DNA of 64,000 bases from Alcanivoracaceae bacterium. GTDB lineage: Bacteria; Pseudomonadota; Gammaproteobacteria; Pseudomonadales; Alcanivoracaceae. The position numbers were made by a program, and so were the translations under genes. Of this stretch, positions 44,503 to 53,273 are shown piece after piece (positions within the stretch are counted from its first letter, which is position 1; each line of letters begins with the position of its first letter). The notes beneath the pieces are model-generated. The model saw nothing but the letters and a program-made list of their open reading frames with translations, ran no database searches and was not told the DNA's origin. The stretch is from contig JAGLCJ010000005.1 in the NCBI GenBank assembly GCA_023146255.1, positions 1 to 64,000 on the forward strand, in the 5' to 3' direction.

Positions 44503-46305
44503 ATGGCCGTCCTGATTCCCGCACTGTCCACCTGCAAACGCACCATGACCCCGGGCGAGAAGCGCCTGGGTGAGCGGCTGGAGCAGAAGCTCGAGGACGA
44601 CTACCTGATCTGGTACGAGCCGGCCATCGGCCCGCGGGCGTTGCATCCGGATTTTCTGGTGCTGCATCCGCGTCGCGGCATTCTGGTGCTGGAGGTGAAG
44701 GACTGGCGCCTGTCCACGCTGCATCGGGTCGACAAGCTGCAGGTGGAGCTGCTTACCGACACCGGCATCAAGAAAGACAAGAACCCGTTCGAGCAGGGCA
44801 GGGTGTATGCCCATGCGTTGGCGGATCTGCTCAAGCTGGATCCGGCGCTGGTGGCCAGCGAAGGCGACTATGCAGGCAAGCTGCTATTGCCGTGGAGTCA
44901 CGGCGTGGTGCTGCCCAACATTACCCGCAAGCAGTTTCATGAAGCGCAGCTGGGCGAAGTGATGCCGCCGGCGCGGGTGATCTGCGGCGACGAGATGACC
45001 GAGTCCGTCGATGCCGAAGCCTTTCAGGAACGGCTCTGGAATATGTTCCCGGTGAGCTTTAACCGGGTGCTGTCGCTGCCGCAGATCGATCGCATCCGCT
45101 GGCACCTGTTCCCGGAAATCCGCCTTGGCGAGCAGCGCGATCTGTTTGTCGATAACCACAACATCATGGATATCCCCGACGTCCTGAAGCTGATGGACCT
45201 GCAGCAGGAGCAACTGGCCCGCAGCCTCGGCGACGGCCACCGGGTGATCCATGGCGTCGCCGGCTCCGGCAAAACCATGATCCTTGGCTACCGCGCCGAA
45301 TACCTCGCCAAGGTGTTGGTAAAACCGATTCTGGTGCTGTGCTACAACCGCGTGCTGGCCGACAAATTGCGCGACCTGATCGTGCGCAAGGGTCTGGAAG
45401 GCAAGGTGCAGGTGTACAACTTCCACGCCTGGTGCCGGCAGCAACTGGTCAGCTATCAGGCCACCCTGCCGGCCGCCAGTAATGACTTCAACGCCTACGC
45501 CGACGAGCTCGTCAACAACCTGATTCGCGGTGTCGACAGCGGCCAGATACCGGCCGGGCAATACGGTGCCATCATGATCGACGAAGGCCACGACTTCGAA
45601 CCGCACTGGTTGAAACTGGTGGTGCAAATGGTGTCGCAGGACACCAGCTCGCTGCTGGTACTGTACGACGACGCCCAAAACATCTACGGCAAAAAAGCCA
45701 ATCGGCAAAAATTCAGTTTCAAAAGCGTCGGCATCCAGGCCGCCGGCCGCACCACCATTCTCAAGCTCAACTACCGCAACACTGCCGAAATTCTCGACTT
45801 CGCCTACCAGTTCGCCAAAGACGTACTGCAACCGGCCGACATGGACGACGACGGCGTGCCCCTGATCCAGCCGCAATCCAGCGCCCGCGCCGGCAGAAAG
45901 CCGGAAGTGATCAAACTGCCGCGCTTTGAAGACAAACTCAAAGCCGTGATCGAACGCTTCCAGTCACTGGAGCGCGAAGGCTGGCACTACAGCGACATGG
46001 CGCTGGTGTATCGCTACCAGTGGCAGGCCGACCAGGCAGAAAAACTGTTCCAGCGCTGCGGCATCCCGGTGAAGTGGCTGAAGCAGGCCAACAAAGGCAA
46101 GGGCAGGGCGCCTGCGCCGCAGCAAGCCGATGCCGTTAACTTTGTCACCATGCATTCCAGCAAGGGGCTGGAGTTTCCGGTGGTGGCGGTGGCGGAATTG
46201 CCGGATGTGGAGAAGTTGCCGGAGGAGAAGCGGGAGGAGGAGGTCAGGTTGGCTTATGTGGCGATGACTAGGGCGACGGAGGTTTTGGTCGGGCTGTGGG
46301 TTTAG
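44503..46305 (+). CDS. NERD-domain nuclease/UvrD-like helicase fusion
   Basis: 600 aa. The N-terminal NERD (nuclease-related) domain has the D-ExK pattern (Asp50, Glu64, Lys66 within HPDFLVLHPRRGILVLEVKD). A superfamily 1 helicase follows with Walker A GVAGSGKT (residues 251-258), Walker B IMIDEGHDF (Asp360, Glu361), LKLNYRN and a C-terminal FVTMHSSKGLEFPVV motif, then YVAMTRAT. Such fusions are found in chromosomes and defence islands. GC-rich codon use matches the host, unlike the adjacent AT-rich cassette. There is no strong ribosome-binding site; coupling to the short upstream frame is possible. Confidence 0.9.
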   Translation: MAVLIPALSTCKRTMTPGEKRLGERLEQKLEDDYLIWYEPAIGPRALHPDFLVLHPRRGILVLEVKDWRLSTLHRVDKLQVELLTDTGIKKDKNPFEQGRVYAHALADLLKLDPALVASEGDYAGKLLLPWSHGVVLPNITRKQFHEAQLGEVMPPARVICGDEMTESVDAEAFQERLWNMFPVSFNRVLSLPQIDRIRWHLFPEIRLGEQRDLFVDNHNIMDIPDVLKLMDLQQEQLARSLGDGHRVIHGVAGSGKTMILGYRAEYLAKVLVKPILVLCYNRVLADKLRDLIVRKGLEGKVQVYNFHAWCRQQLVSYQATLPAASNDFNAYADELVNNLIRGVDSGQIPAGQYGAIMIDEGHDFEPHWLKLVVQMVSQDTSSLLVLYDDAQNIYGKKANRQKFSFKSVGIQAAGRTTILKLNYRNTAEILDFAYQFAKDVLQPADMDDDGVPLIQPQSSARAGRKPEVIKLPRFEDKLKAVIERFQSLEREGWHYSDMALVYRYQWQADQAEKLFQRCGIPVKWLKQANKGKGRAPAPQQADAVNFVTMHSSKGLEFPVVAVAELPDVEKLPEEKREEEVRLAYVAMTRATEVLVGLWV

Positions 46306-46380
46306 TGCCGATGCCTAAAGCGAATTCATGTAAGCCAAATGCATGTCATAGGGTAGGTCAAAAATCATAATTTCGAAGTC

Positions 46381-46398
46381 GGAAGATTGAAATCTTCC
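46381..46398. promoter_or_regulatory. Perfect inverted repeat upstream of the AT-rich cassette
   Basis: GGAAGATT (46381-46388), two bases, then AATCTTCC (46391-46398), 43 bases before the ATG of the DUF4062 gene. It could be an operator for the cassette or an RNA hairpin. No adjacent regulator gene is part of the cassette. Confidence 0.4.
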
Positions 46399-46441
46399 AA
46401 GTATTTAATTCTTTCTTTAAGAAAAAATATGGGGCAATAAA

Positions 46442-49090
46442 ATGACCAAAATAGTTAAAGTTTTCATCGCGTCTCCATCTGATACAGGCGATGAAAGAAA
46501 TGCATGTGATGAGGTTGTTAATAATATCAATTTATCGATTGGTGACATTCTAGGTGTTCGTCTTGAGGTTATTAGATGGGAAAGAAATGTAAGCCCTGGT
46601 TTTGGAGAGGATGCTCAAGACGTAATTAATAGATCTGTGGAAGATAGGTACGATATTTTCATTGGAATAATGAAGACAAAGTTTGGGTCTCCAACAAAAC
46701 GAGCAGGATCGGGTACTGAGGAGGAGTTTGGTATTGCCTTTTCTAAGTATAAAAAATCAAGAGACATAGATGTTATGTTTTTCTTTGGGTCAGTTCCTAT
46801 GGATCCGGATGATATTGATATTAAGCAGCTTTCTAAGGTGAGAGAGTTTAAGGCTAAAATTACTGAGCTTGGAGGGCTATATGGGGGCTATTCCGACATT
46901 GATAATTTTAAAGAAAAAGTTTATGCAGCACTGAAAGACTGTCTTGTAAAAAAATATGGAGAATCTTCCAATGATCCTGATATCTCTAGTAGGGCAAAGG
47001 AGATAGTCGAAGACTACGTTAATAGTAATGTTCGCCGCATTATGATGGGAAGATTTCATGATGCGATGAGCACATTCTCTGGCTGCTCCATGGTTTGGCT
47101 GGATCCGATTCTCAGTACATCAAATTCGATATCTCAAAATCCTGATAGTAACTTTGATTCAAGAATCAACTACATCGACATTATCCAAAATGGGGGCTCA
47201 TATATAATTAAGTCTCCCCCGCAGTTTGGAAAGACATGTCTAGCCCACAAAATGATATTAGATGCATGGAACTCTGGTAAGTTTTTTGTATATGTTGATG
47301 CTAGAAAAGTGCTTCGCAGAGATGCCATAAAAGAAGTATCTAAGGAGGTCGAAGTTCTTGGTTTAAAGAGTAAAGAAGTTGATGGAATCGTGGTTGACTC
47401 GTGGAATCCCGATGAGCCAGGTGCAAAAAAGTTTATGCGGGCATTGTGTAACGAGTATAAGGGCAGGCCAATTATAGTGATGCAGAATATGGAGGGGGCT
47501 TCATTTAAAGATTCTCCTGATATTGAATCAATTAATCGTGAGTTTAATGTAATACATCTTCTTGCAATGCCAAGAAAGCAGATTAGAAAAGTTGTATCTC
47601 ACTATAATGAGAGTAGAAACATAGGGGAGGAAAATGTTCTTGTTGAGAGAATAGTCAGGGATCTTGATGTTCTTAATATACATAGAACGCCGCTGAACTG
47701 TATAACATTGCTGAAGGCCTGCGAAGGTCATTTTGAAGAGAGTCCTGCAAATAGAACTAAAATGATTGAGATGGTTCTGTTTGCACTTTTCAATCTTGAT
47801 GATTATAGCGTTTACTCGTCTCGCCCAGATGTAAAGGATTGTGAGTATGTCCTCGGGAGGTTTTGCGAGGAGATGATACGGAATGATTGCTTTTCATTCT
47901 CAAAAGAATATTTTCTTTCGTCTTTAAAAAGATACTGCGATGAGAAGCTTTTGGAGCTAGAGGTTTCGGTTGTTTTTGATATTCTTTACGAGAATCATAT
48001 TATTGTGTGTGTGGACGGAGAATATGATTTTAGGTCTTCTTATTGGATATATTATTTTTCTGCAATCAGAATGTATTCTGATTCCGATTTTAGAGACTAT
48101 ATATTAAAGGAACAGAGTTTGGTTTCTTTTCCTGAAATAATTGAGTTTTATACTGGCATCGATAGGGCTAGATCTGATGTTTTGAATATTCTGTCTTTGG
48201 ATCTAGAGGAGGCTTGTCAAATTGTAGAGAAAAAGACGGGGTTTTCATCAAGTTCTAATCCGCTTGATAGTGCTTTATGGAAGCCAACTCAGGAGTCTCT
48301 TGAGGATATACGTAGAATAGTTGACAAGGATGTTTCTGAGTCAAATCTTCCTAGTGAGATAAAGGACCGCCATGCTGACTCGGCATATAATCAACTTCGC
48401 CCTTACAATCAAAGTGTGCAAAGGATATTTAATGAGTACTCCCTGACTGCTCTGATTAGAAAGGCCAAGGCGGCCTCTAGGGCTCTTCGCAACAGTGATT
48501 ATGTTGACCCTGATCTGAAGCGAAGAGTATTAGGTCTTATTCTTAGGGCATGGAAAGAGGTTTCTAAAATACTTTTTGCGTTGGCCCCGCTTCTTGCTGA
48601 AAAGGGGGCTGCCAATTTTGAAGGGCAAAATTTCATACTTGAAGGGGATTTTGGAAGCACAGTTCAGGAAAGAATACCTGTTATATTTTTTTCCAATCCT
48701 GTCAATGTTGTGAACATGTTCAAGTATGACCTTTATTCAAGAAAAATGGGTCCTTTATTGTATGATCAGTTTAGCAAGGAGAGTGATTCTTTTCTTCGTC
48801 ATGCTCTCGCGATTTTAATAATCTTTGAGCGTCCGCACGATTGGAGGAGGTGCGTAGAGGATTACATTGCTGGGATATCAAAAAATTCTTTCTATCTATT
48901 TGATGTAGTAAATGCTTTGTCAACTGTATATCAGTATGATTTTGCCACGCATCAAGAGCAAAATGAGATGAAGCATTTGTTAATGATGGGATTTGCAAAG
49001 CATGAGTTTGGAAGTAAAAAACCAGGGGCGGTTGATATTAAGAAGATTTCTCCAGCCGTTATTCCAAGGAGAGAGGTTGATGATTTTTAG
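46442..49090 (+). CDS. DUF4062 domain fused to STAND-like NTPase (candidate defence protein)
   Basis: 882 aa. Residues 1-165 match the DUF4062 pattern: VKVFIASPSDTGDERNACDE, a WERNVSPGFG segment, DIFIGIMKTKFGSPTKRAGS, then GTEEEFG. A P-loop follows (SPPQFGKTCLA, Gly263-Lys264-Thr265). The expected Walker B position reads PIIVMQNMEGA (about residues 343-353), which lacks a clear Asp pair. MPRKQIRKVV and NIHRTPLNCITLLK fit STAND-type winged-helix regions. The long C-terminal half is helical and unassigned. Codon use is markedly AT-rich against the neighbours, indicating transfer. It forms a two-gene unit with the ATPase starting 27 bases downstream. Likely a sensor-effector NTPase. Confidence 0.8.
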   Translation: MTKIVKVFIASPSDTGDERNACDEVVNNINLSIGDILGVRLEVIRWERNVSPGFGEDAQDVINRSVEDRYDIFIGIMKTKFGSPTKRAGSGTEEEFGIAFSKYKKSRDIDVMFFFGSVPMDPDDIDIKQLSKVREFKAKITELGGLYGGYSDIDNFKEKVYAALKDCLVKKYGESSNDPDISSRAKEIVEDYVNSNVRRIMMGRFHDAMSTFSGCSMVWLDPILSTSNSISQNPDSNFDSRINYIDIIQNGGSYIIKSPPQFGKTCLAHKMILDAWNSGKFFVYVDARKVLRRDAIKEVSKEVEVLGLKSKEVDGIVVDSWNPDEPGAKKFMRALCNEYKGRPIIVMQNMEGASFKDSPDIESINREFNVIHLLAMPRKQIRKVVSHYNESRNIGEENVLVERIVRDLDVLNIHRTPLNCITLLKACEGHFEESPANRTKMIEMVLFALFNLDDYSVYSSRPDVKDCEYVLGRFCEEMIRNDCFSFSKEYFLSSLKRYCDEKLLELEVSVVFDILYENHIIVCVDGEYDFRSSYWIYYFSAIRMYSDSDFRDYILKEQSLVSFPEIIEFYTGIDRARSDVLNILSLDLEEACQIVEKKTGFSSSSNPLDSALWKPTQESLEDIRRIVDKDVSESNLPSEIKDRHADSAYNQLRPYNQSVQRIFNEYSLTALIRKAKAASRALRNSDYVDPDLKRRVLGLILRAWKEVSKILFALAPLLAEKGAANFEGQNFILEGDFGSTVQERIPVIFFSNPVNVVNMFKYDLYSRKMGPLLYDQFSKESDSFLRHALAILIIFERPHDWRRCVEDYIAGISKNSFYLFDVVNALSTVYQYDFATHQEQNEMKHLLMMGFAKHEFGSKKPGAVDIKKISPAVIPRREVDDF

Positions 49091-49117
49091 AAAGATCTTT
49101 TTTTATGGGAGGGGGTT

Positions 49118-50374
49118 GTGAGGATATCGAGAGTTAAGGTCGGGAACTTTAAAGGTCTTGGGGATGAGGCTGATATTGAAATTAAGCCGATTACTCTTTT
49201 TCTCGGAGCTAATTCTTCGGAGAAAAGTAGTTGTATGCATGGCCTTGCCTGTATGGCGCAGACGGTAAAAATTGCCAACGATGATAGGCCTCTTATTCTA
49301 GATTCTGAGTATGCTAGCGTTCATCTTGGTAGGTTTATTGAGGTAATTCACAGCAGATCTTATTCCGATCTCATTACGTTGGGTGTTGAAATTGAGGATG
49401 CGGTTTTCCTTGATGTGGATAATGATGGAAAGGTTGTTCCTGGCAAGGGTTCCATATCAGCAATTTATAAGTTTAAGTGCTCTAAGAGGACTCAAGAAGT
49501 ATCGCTCGACTCCGCAAGCATCTCTGTTGGTGTGCACACGTATCAGATAAAAAAGTCTGGTGCAGTTTTTACTGTCACGCCAAGTAGGGGAAAGAGGGTC
49601 TCTCTCAAGTTGGCGGACGGCTTCTTTTTTGATGAAAGATACTATGGTGGGTCAAATTATGGACGGCCGCCTAGGGAGTATTTGCCCTTTATGTCTGGGC
49701 AGAAGCACTTGCGATCCGCTCTTTCTGGTGTTCACTATCTTGGTCCGTTTCGTCAGCCCCCTCAGAGGAGTTACCCGGCTCGAGGTGCCTCTCCAGTAGA
49801 AGTCGGATCAATGGGAGAGAGTACAGTCCCGCTTCTTTCTAACGAAGTCATGCAGAAACGCAAGCGGCCACATATAGATCAAGTTTCTGGTTGGCTCGCG
49901 GATATTGGTCTCGCGGATCGTCTTGACATATCTCGTGTTGGAGGCTCGGACCTCTTTGATGTAGCGCTTACTATTGATAGTGGTAAAAGGCTTGGATTGG
50001 CGGATCTCGGCTATGGCGTTTCTCAGATTCTTCCTGTATTGGCTCAGTGTAGCTACGCATCAAAGGGTGCAACGCTTTTGTTTGAGCAGCCGGAACTGCA
50101 TTTGCACCCTCTGGCTGCTAAGCGATTAGGGAAAGTTTTCGTTGATACAGTGGTTCAGAAAGAATGTAATGTTGTGTTGGAGACTCATTCTCCTGAACTA
50201 ATTCGATCGCTTCTTGTTTCCCTTAGAAATGGGGAAATCCCGAGGGGCTATCTCTGCATATACATAGTTAGCCGGGACGGTCATGGCAGTCATTTTCATC
50301 GACTGGAGATTGATGAGGAGAACGGGTTCGAAGTGTATGAGAACTGGGAGAGAAATTTTTCAAGGGAAAGTTAG
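49118..50374 (+). CDS. ABC/OLD-like AAA ATPase with altered Walker A
   Basis: 418 aa from GTG 49118, with GGGAGGGGG upstream. RecF/OLD-like layout: N-terminal VKVGNFKGLGDEADIEIKPI, Walker A at residues 30-38 (GANSSEKSS), a signature-like DLGYGVSQILPVLAQ, Walker B FEQPELHLHP and H-loop ETHSPELIRSLL. Glu35 stands where Gly precedes the Walker A Lys36 (codon GAG), which in other ATPases would damage nucleotide binding. No TOPRIM or HNH domain is attached. It resembles PtuA-type or PARIS-type ATPases, but its partner here is a DUF4062-STAND protein. AT-rich like its partner. Confidence 0.85.
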   Translation: MRISRVKVGNFKGLGDEADIEIKPITLFLGANSSEKSSCMHGLACMAQTVKIANDDRPLILDSEYASVHLGRFIEVIHSRSYSDLITLGVEIEDAVFLDVDNDGKVVPGKGSISAIYKFKCSKRTQEVSLDSASISVGVHTYQIKKSGAVFTVTPSRGKRVSLKLADGFFFDERYYGGSNYGRPPREYLPFMSGQKHLRSALSGVHYLGPFRQPPQRSYPARGASPVEVGSMGESTVPLLSNEVMQKRKRPHIDQVSGWLADIGLADRLDISRVGGSDLFDVALTIDSGKRLGLADLGYGVSQILPVLAQCSYASKGATLLFEQPELHLHPLAAKRLGKVFVDTVVQKECNVVLETHSPELIRSLLVSLRNGEIPRGYLCIYIVSRDGHGSHFHRLEIDEENGFEVYENWERNFSRES

Positions 50375-50375
50375 T

Positions 50376-50427
50376 CTTGGCGTTAACAAAAAGCCCGGCG
50401 GAAGCCGGGCTTTTTGTTAACGCCAAG
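50376..50427. terminator. Bidirectional terminator with 24-base perfect stem
   Basis: CTTGGCGTTAACAAAAAGCC and following bases (50376-50399) pair perfectly with 50404-50427 around a GGAA loop. The A and T runs make it work in both directions, ending the ATPase gene on the plus strand and acnB on the minus strand. Confidence 0.93.
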
Positions 50428-50440
50428 AGCAAAACCCCAA

Positions 50441-53041
50441 TCAGCTCACCTGAGCCACCGGAATCTGCACCTTGTCTGCCACGTCGGTATATTCCTTCAT
50501 CTGATCGAAGTTCAGATAACGGTAGATATCCTTCGACATGGAGTCGATGGTGTCGGCGTACTGCATGTACTCTTCCACGGTCGGCAGTTTGCCGAGAATG
50601 GAAGCCACAGACGCCAGTTCCGCAGAGGCCAGGTACACATCCGCGCCCTGACCGAGACGGTTCGGGAAGTTACGGGTGGAGGTGGACACTGCGGTGGACT
50701 TCGGCGCGATGCGTGCCTGGTTACCCATGCACAGCGAGCAGCCCGGCATTTCGGTGCGGGCACCGGCGCGGCCGTAGATGTTGTAGTAGCCTTCTTCGGT
50801 CAGCTGGTGCTGGTCCATCTTGGTCGGCGGGGCGATCCACAGGCGGGTCGGCATGGCGCCGCTTTCCACTTTCTCCAGCAGTTTGCCGGCGGCGCGGAAG
50901 TGGCCGATGTTGGTCATGCAGCTGCCGATAAACACTTCGTCGATCTTGGCGCCAGCCACGTCAGACAGCACCTTGGCGTCGTCCGGGTCGTTCGGGCAGC
51001 ACAGTACCGGCTCCTTGATCTGATCCATGTCGATTTCGATGACTGTGTGGTACTCGGCATCCTTGTCGGCGCGCATCAGTTTCGGGTTGGCCAGCCACGC
51101 TTCCATGCCGCGGATACGACGCTCGATGGTGCGGGCATCGCCGTAACCATTGGCAATCATCCACTTCAGCATGGTGATGTTGGATTTCAGGTATTCGGTA
51201 ACGCTGGCTTCCGACAGGGTGATGGAGCAGCCCGCGGCGGAACGCTCGGCAGAGGCGTCAGACAGTTCGAATGCCTGCTCGACGGTCAGCTCTTCCAGAC
51301 CTTCGATTTCCAGGATGCGGCCATTGAAAACGTTTTTCTTGCCGGCTTTGGCAACAGTCAGGTGACCTTCTTTGATCGCCTGCAGCGGGATCGCATGGAC
51401 CAGATCACGCAGGGTGATGCCGCGCTGCATTTTGCCTTTGAAGCGCACCAGTACCGATTCCGGCATATCCAGCGGCATCACGCCGGTGGCGGCAGCAAAG
51501 GCCACCAGACCAGAGCCGGCCGGGAAGGAAATGCCCAGCGGGAAACGGGTGTGCGAGTCGCCGCCGGTGCCGACGGTGTCGGGCAGCAGCATGCGGTTCA
51601 ACCAGCTGTGAATAATGCCGTCGCCCGGACGCAGCGATACACCGCCACGGTTCATGATGAAGTCCGGCAGGGTGTGGTGGGTTTCCACGTCAACCGGCTT
51701 CGGGTAGGCGGCGGTGTGACAGAACGACTGCATCACCAGGTCGGCAGAGAAGCCGAGGCAAGCGAGGTCTTTCAGTTCGTCACGGGTCATCGGGCCGGTG
51801 GTGTCCTGGGAGCCGACGGTGGTCATCTTCGGTTCGCAGTACATGCCCGGGCGCACGCCTTCCAGGCCGCAGGCCTTGCCGACCATTTTCTGGGCCAGGG
51901 TGAAGCCCTTGCCGGTGTCGGCCGGCTGCTCCGGCAGGCGGAACAGAGTGGAGGCGGGCAGGCCGAGGGATTCGCGGGCCTTGGCGGTCAGGCCACGGCC
52001 GATGATCAGGTTGATGCGGCCGCCGGCGCGCACTTCGTCCAGAATCACGTCGGACTTGTGCTTGAACTCGGCAATCACTTTGCCGTCTTTTTCCACTTTG
52101 CCAGCGAACGGATAGATGTCGATCACGTCGCCGGTGTTCATGCTGGAAACATCACACTCGAACGGCAGGGCGCCGGAGTCTTCCATGGTGTTGAAGAAGA
52201 TCGGGGCGATTTTACTGCCGATACAGACACCGCCGCCGCGCTTGTTCGGCACATACGGGATGTCGTCGCCGAAGTGCCACAGCACCGAGTTGGTGGCGGA
52301 TTTACGGCTCGAGCCGGTACCGACCACGTCACCCACGTAGGCAACCGGGTGGCCTTTGGCTTTCAGTTCGGCCATTTGCTTGAGCGGGCCGATTTCGCCG
52401 TCTTTCTCCGGGAAGATGCCGTCACGGGCGTTCTTCAGCATGGCGTTGGCATGCAGCGGCATGTCCGGGCGGCTCCAGGCGTCCTGGGCCGGGGACAGAT
52501 CGTCGGTGTTGGTTTCGCCGGTCACCTTGAACACGGTGACGGTCATCTTCTCGGCCAGATCCGGGCGGCTGGTGAACCACTCGGCGTCGGCCCAGCTTTG
52601 AATCACTTCTTTGGCCAGTTTGTTGCCGGCTTTGGATTTCTCTTCCACGTCGTGGAAGGCATCAAATACCAGCAGGGTGCCTTTCAGGGCTTCGGCGGCG
52701 GTGGCGCCACACTCGGCGTCGTCCAGCAGATCGACCAGCGGGGCCACGTTATAACCGCCCTGCATGGTGCCGAGCAGCTGGGTAGCGTGGACGCGGGTCA
52801 CCAGCGGGGAAGTGGCTTTGCCTTTGGCAACGTCGGCAAGGAACGCGGCTTTAACGTAAGCGGCCTGGTCCACGCCCGGCGGAATGCGGTTTTCCAGCAG
52901 ATCAACGAGGAATGCTTCTTCGCCTTTCGGCGGGTTTTTCAGCAGCAGGACCAGTTCGGCGACCTGCAGTTCGTTAAGCGGTTTCGGCGGCACGCCTTCG
53001 GCGGCGCGTTCTTCAACATGTTTGCGATAGGCGTCAAGCAC
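50441..53041 (-). CDS. acnB: Aconitate hydratase B
   Basis: 866 aa TCA-cycle enzyme converting citrate to isocitrate through a [4Fe-4S] cluster. Fe-S cysteines are in GSCMTNIG and GCSLCMGNQARI. Domain order is the AcnB type (HEAT-like N-terminus, domain 4, then 1-3). The N-terminus LDAYRKHVEERAAEG is characteristic. GTG 53041 has GAGGG about eight bases upstream. Host-like GC-rich codons mark the return to the core chromosome after the accessory region. Confidence 0.98.
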   Translation of the reverse strand: MLDAYRKHVEERAAEGVPPKPLNELQVAELVLLLKNPPKGEEAFLVDLLENRIPPGVDQAAYVKAAFLADVAKGKATSPLVTRVHATQLLGTMQGGYNVAPLVDLLDDAECGATAAEALKGTLLVFDAFHDVEEKSKAGNKLAKEVIQSWADAEWFTSRPDLAEKMTVTVFKVTGETNTDDLSPAQDAWSRPDMPLHANAMLKNARDGIFPEKDGEIGPLKQMAELKAKGHPVAYVGDVVGTGSSRKSATNSVLWHFGDDIPYVPNKRGGGVCIGSKIAPIFFNTMEDSGALPFECDVSSMNTGDVIDIYPFAGKVEKDGKVIAEFKHKSDVILDEVRAGGRINLIIGRGLTAKARESLGLPASTLFRLPEQPADTGKGFTLAQKMVGKACGLEGVRPGMYCEPKMTTVGSQDTTGPMTRDELKDLACLGFSADLVMQSFCHTAAYPKPVDVETHHTLPDFIMNRGGVSLRPGDGIIHSWLNRMLLPDTVGTGGDSHTRFPLGISFPAGSGLVAFAAATGVMPLDMPESVLVRFKGKMQRGITLRDLVHAIPLQAIKEGHLTVAKAGKKNVFNGRILEIEGLEELTVEQAFELSDASAERSAAGCSITLSEASVTEYLKSNITMLKWMIANGYGDARTIERRIRGMEAWLANPKLMRADKDAEYHTVIEIDMDQIKEPVLCCPNDPDDAKVLSDVAGAKIDEVFIGSCMTNIGHFRAAGKLLEKVESGAMPTRLWIAPPTKMDQHQLTEEGYYNIYGRAGARTEMPGCSLCMGNQARIAPKSTAVSTSTRNFPNRLGQGADVYLASAELASVASILGKLPTVEEYMQYADTIDSMSKDIYRYLNFDQMKEYTDVADKVQIPVAQVS

Positions 53042-53273
53042 AATAAATCCCTCGTCTGCTGTTTTGATTTCTTTTGGAAATCAAATGATTAGGGTTGATT
53101 CCGGGGGTGGCAAAGCGGCGCGATTATAGAGGAAAGCGGGTTGGCTTGGTAGCGAGGGGGCGGAATAACCGTGATAAATGATGTGATACCCACTATTCAG
53201 GGAAGGTGATGTGCCGGGTGCGGGCCTGCTCCGGCAGCCGGGTGGGGCGGCTGCCAGACTCAGGTCCATGCCA
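53042..53273. other. Intergenic region upstream of acnB
   Basis: 232 bases between the acnB start and the convergent end of the MopE-like lipoprotein gene. It should hold the acnB promoter. Several GC-rich runs with short repeats (GGCAGCC...GGCTGCC) are present, but no firm terminator or promoter. Confidence 0.35.

Noticed and set aside
44884..45876. 330-codon minus-strand frame opposite the NERD-helicase gene
   Set aside because: Shadow of a well-supported helicase with all motifs.
50376..50427. Long perfect inverted repeat as a transposon end
   Set aside because: Its A/T tracts and position between convergent genes fit a bidirectional terminator, and no partner end or transposase is present.
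50414..53092. Long plus-strand open frame (892 codons) opposite acnB
   Set aside because: It mirrors the GC-rich codon pattern of acnB, has no domain or ribosome-binding site, and begins inside the terminator.
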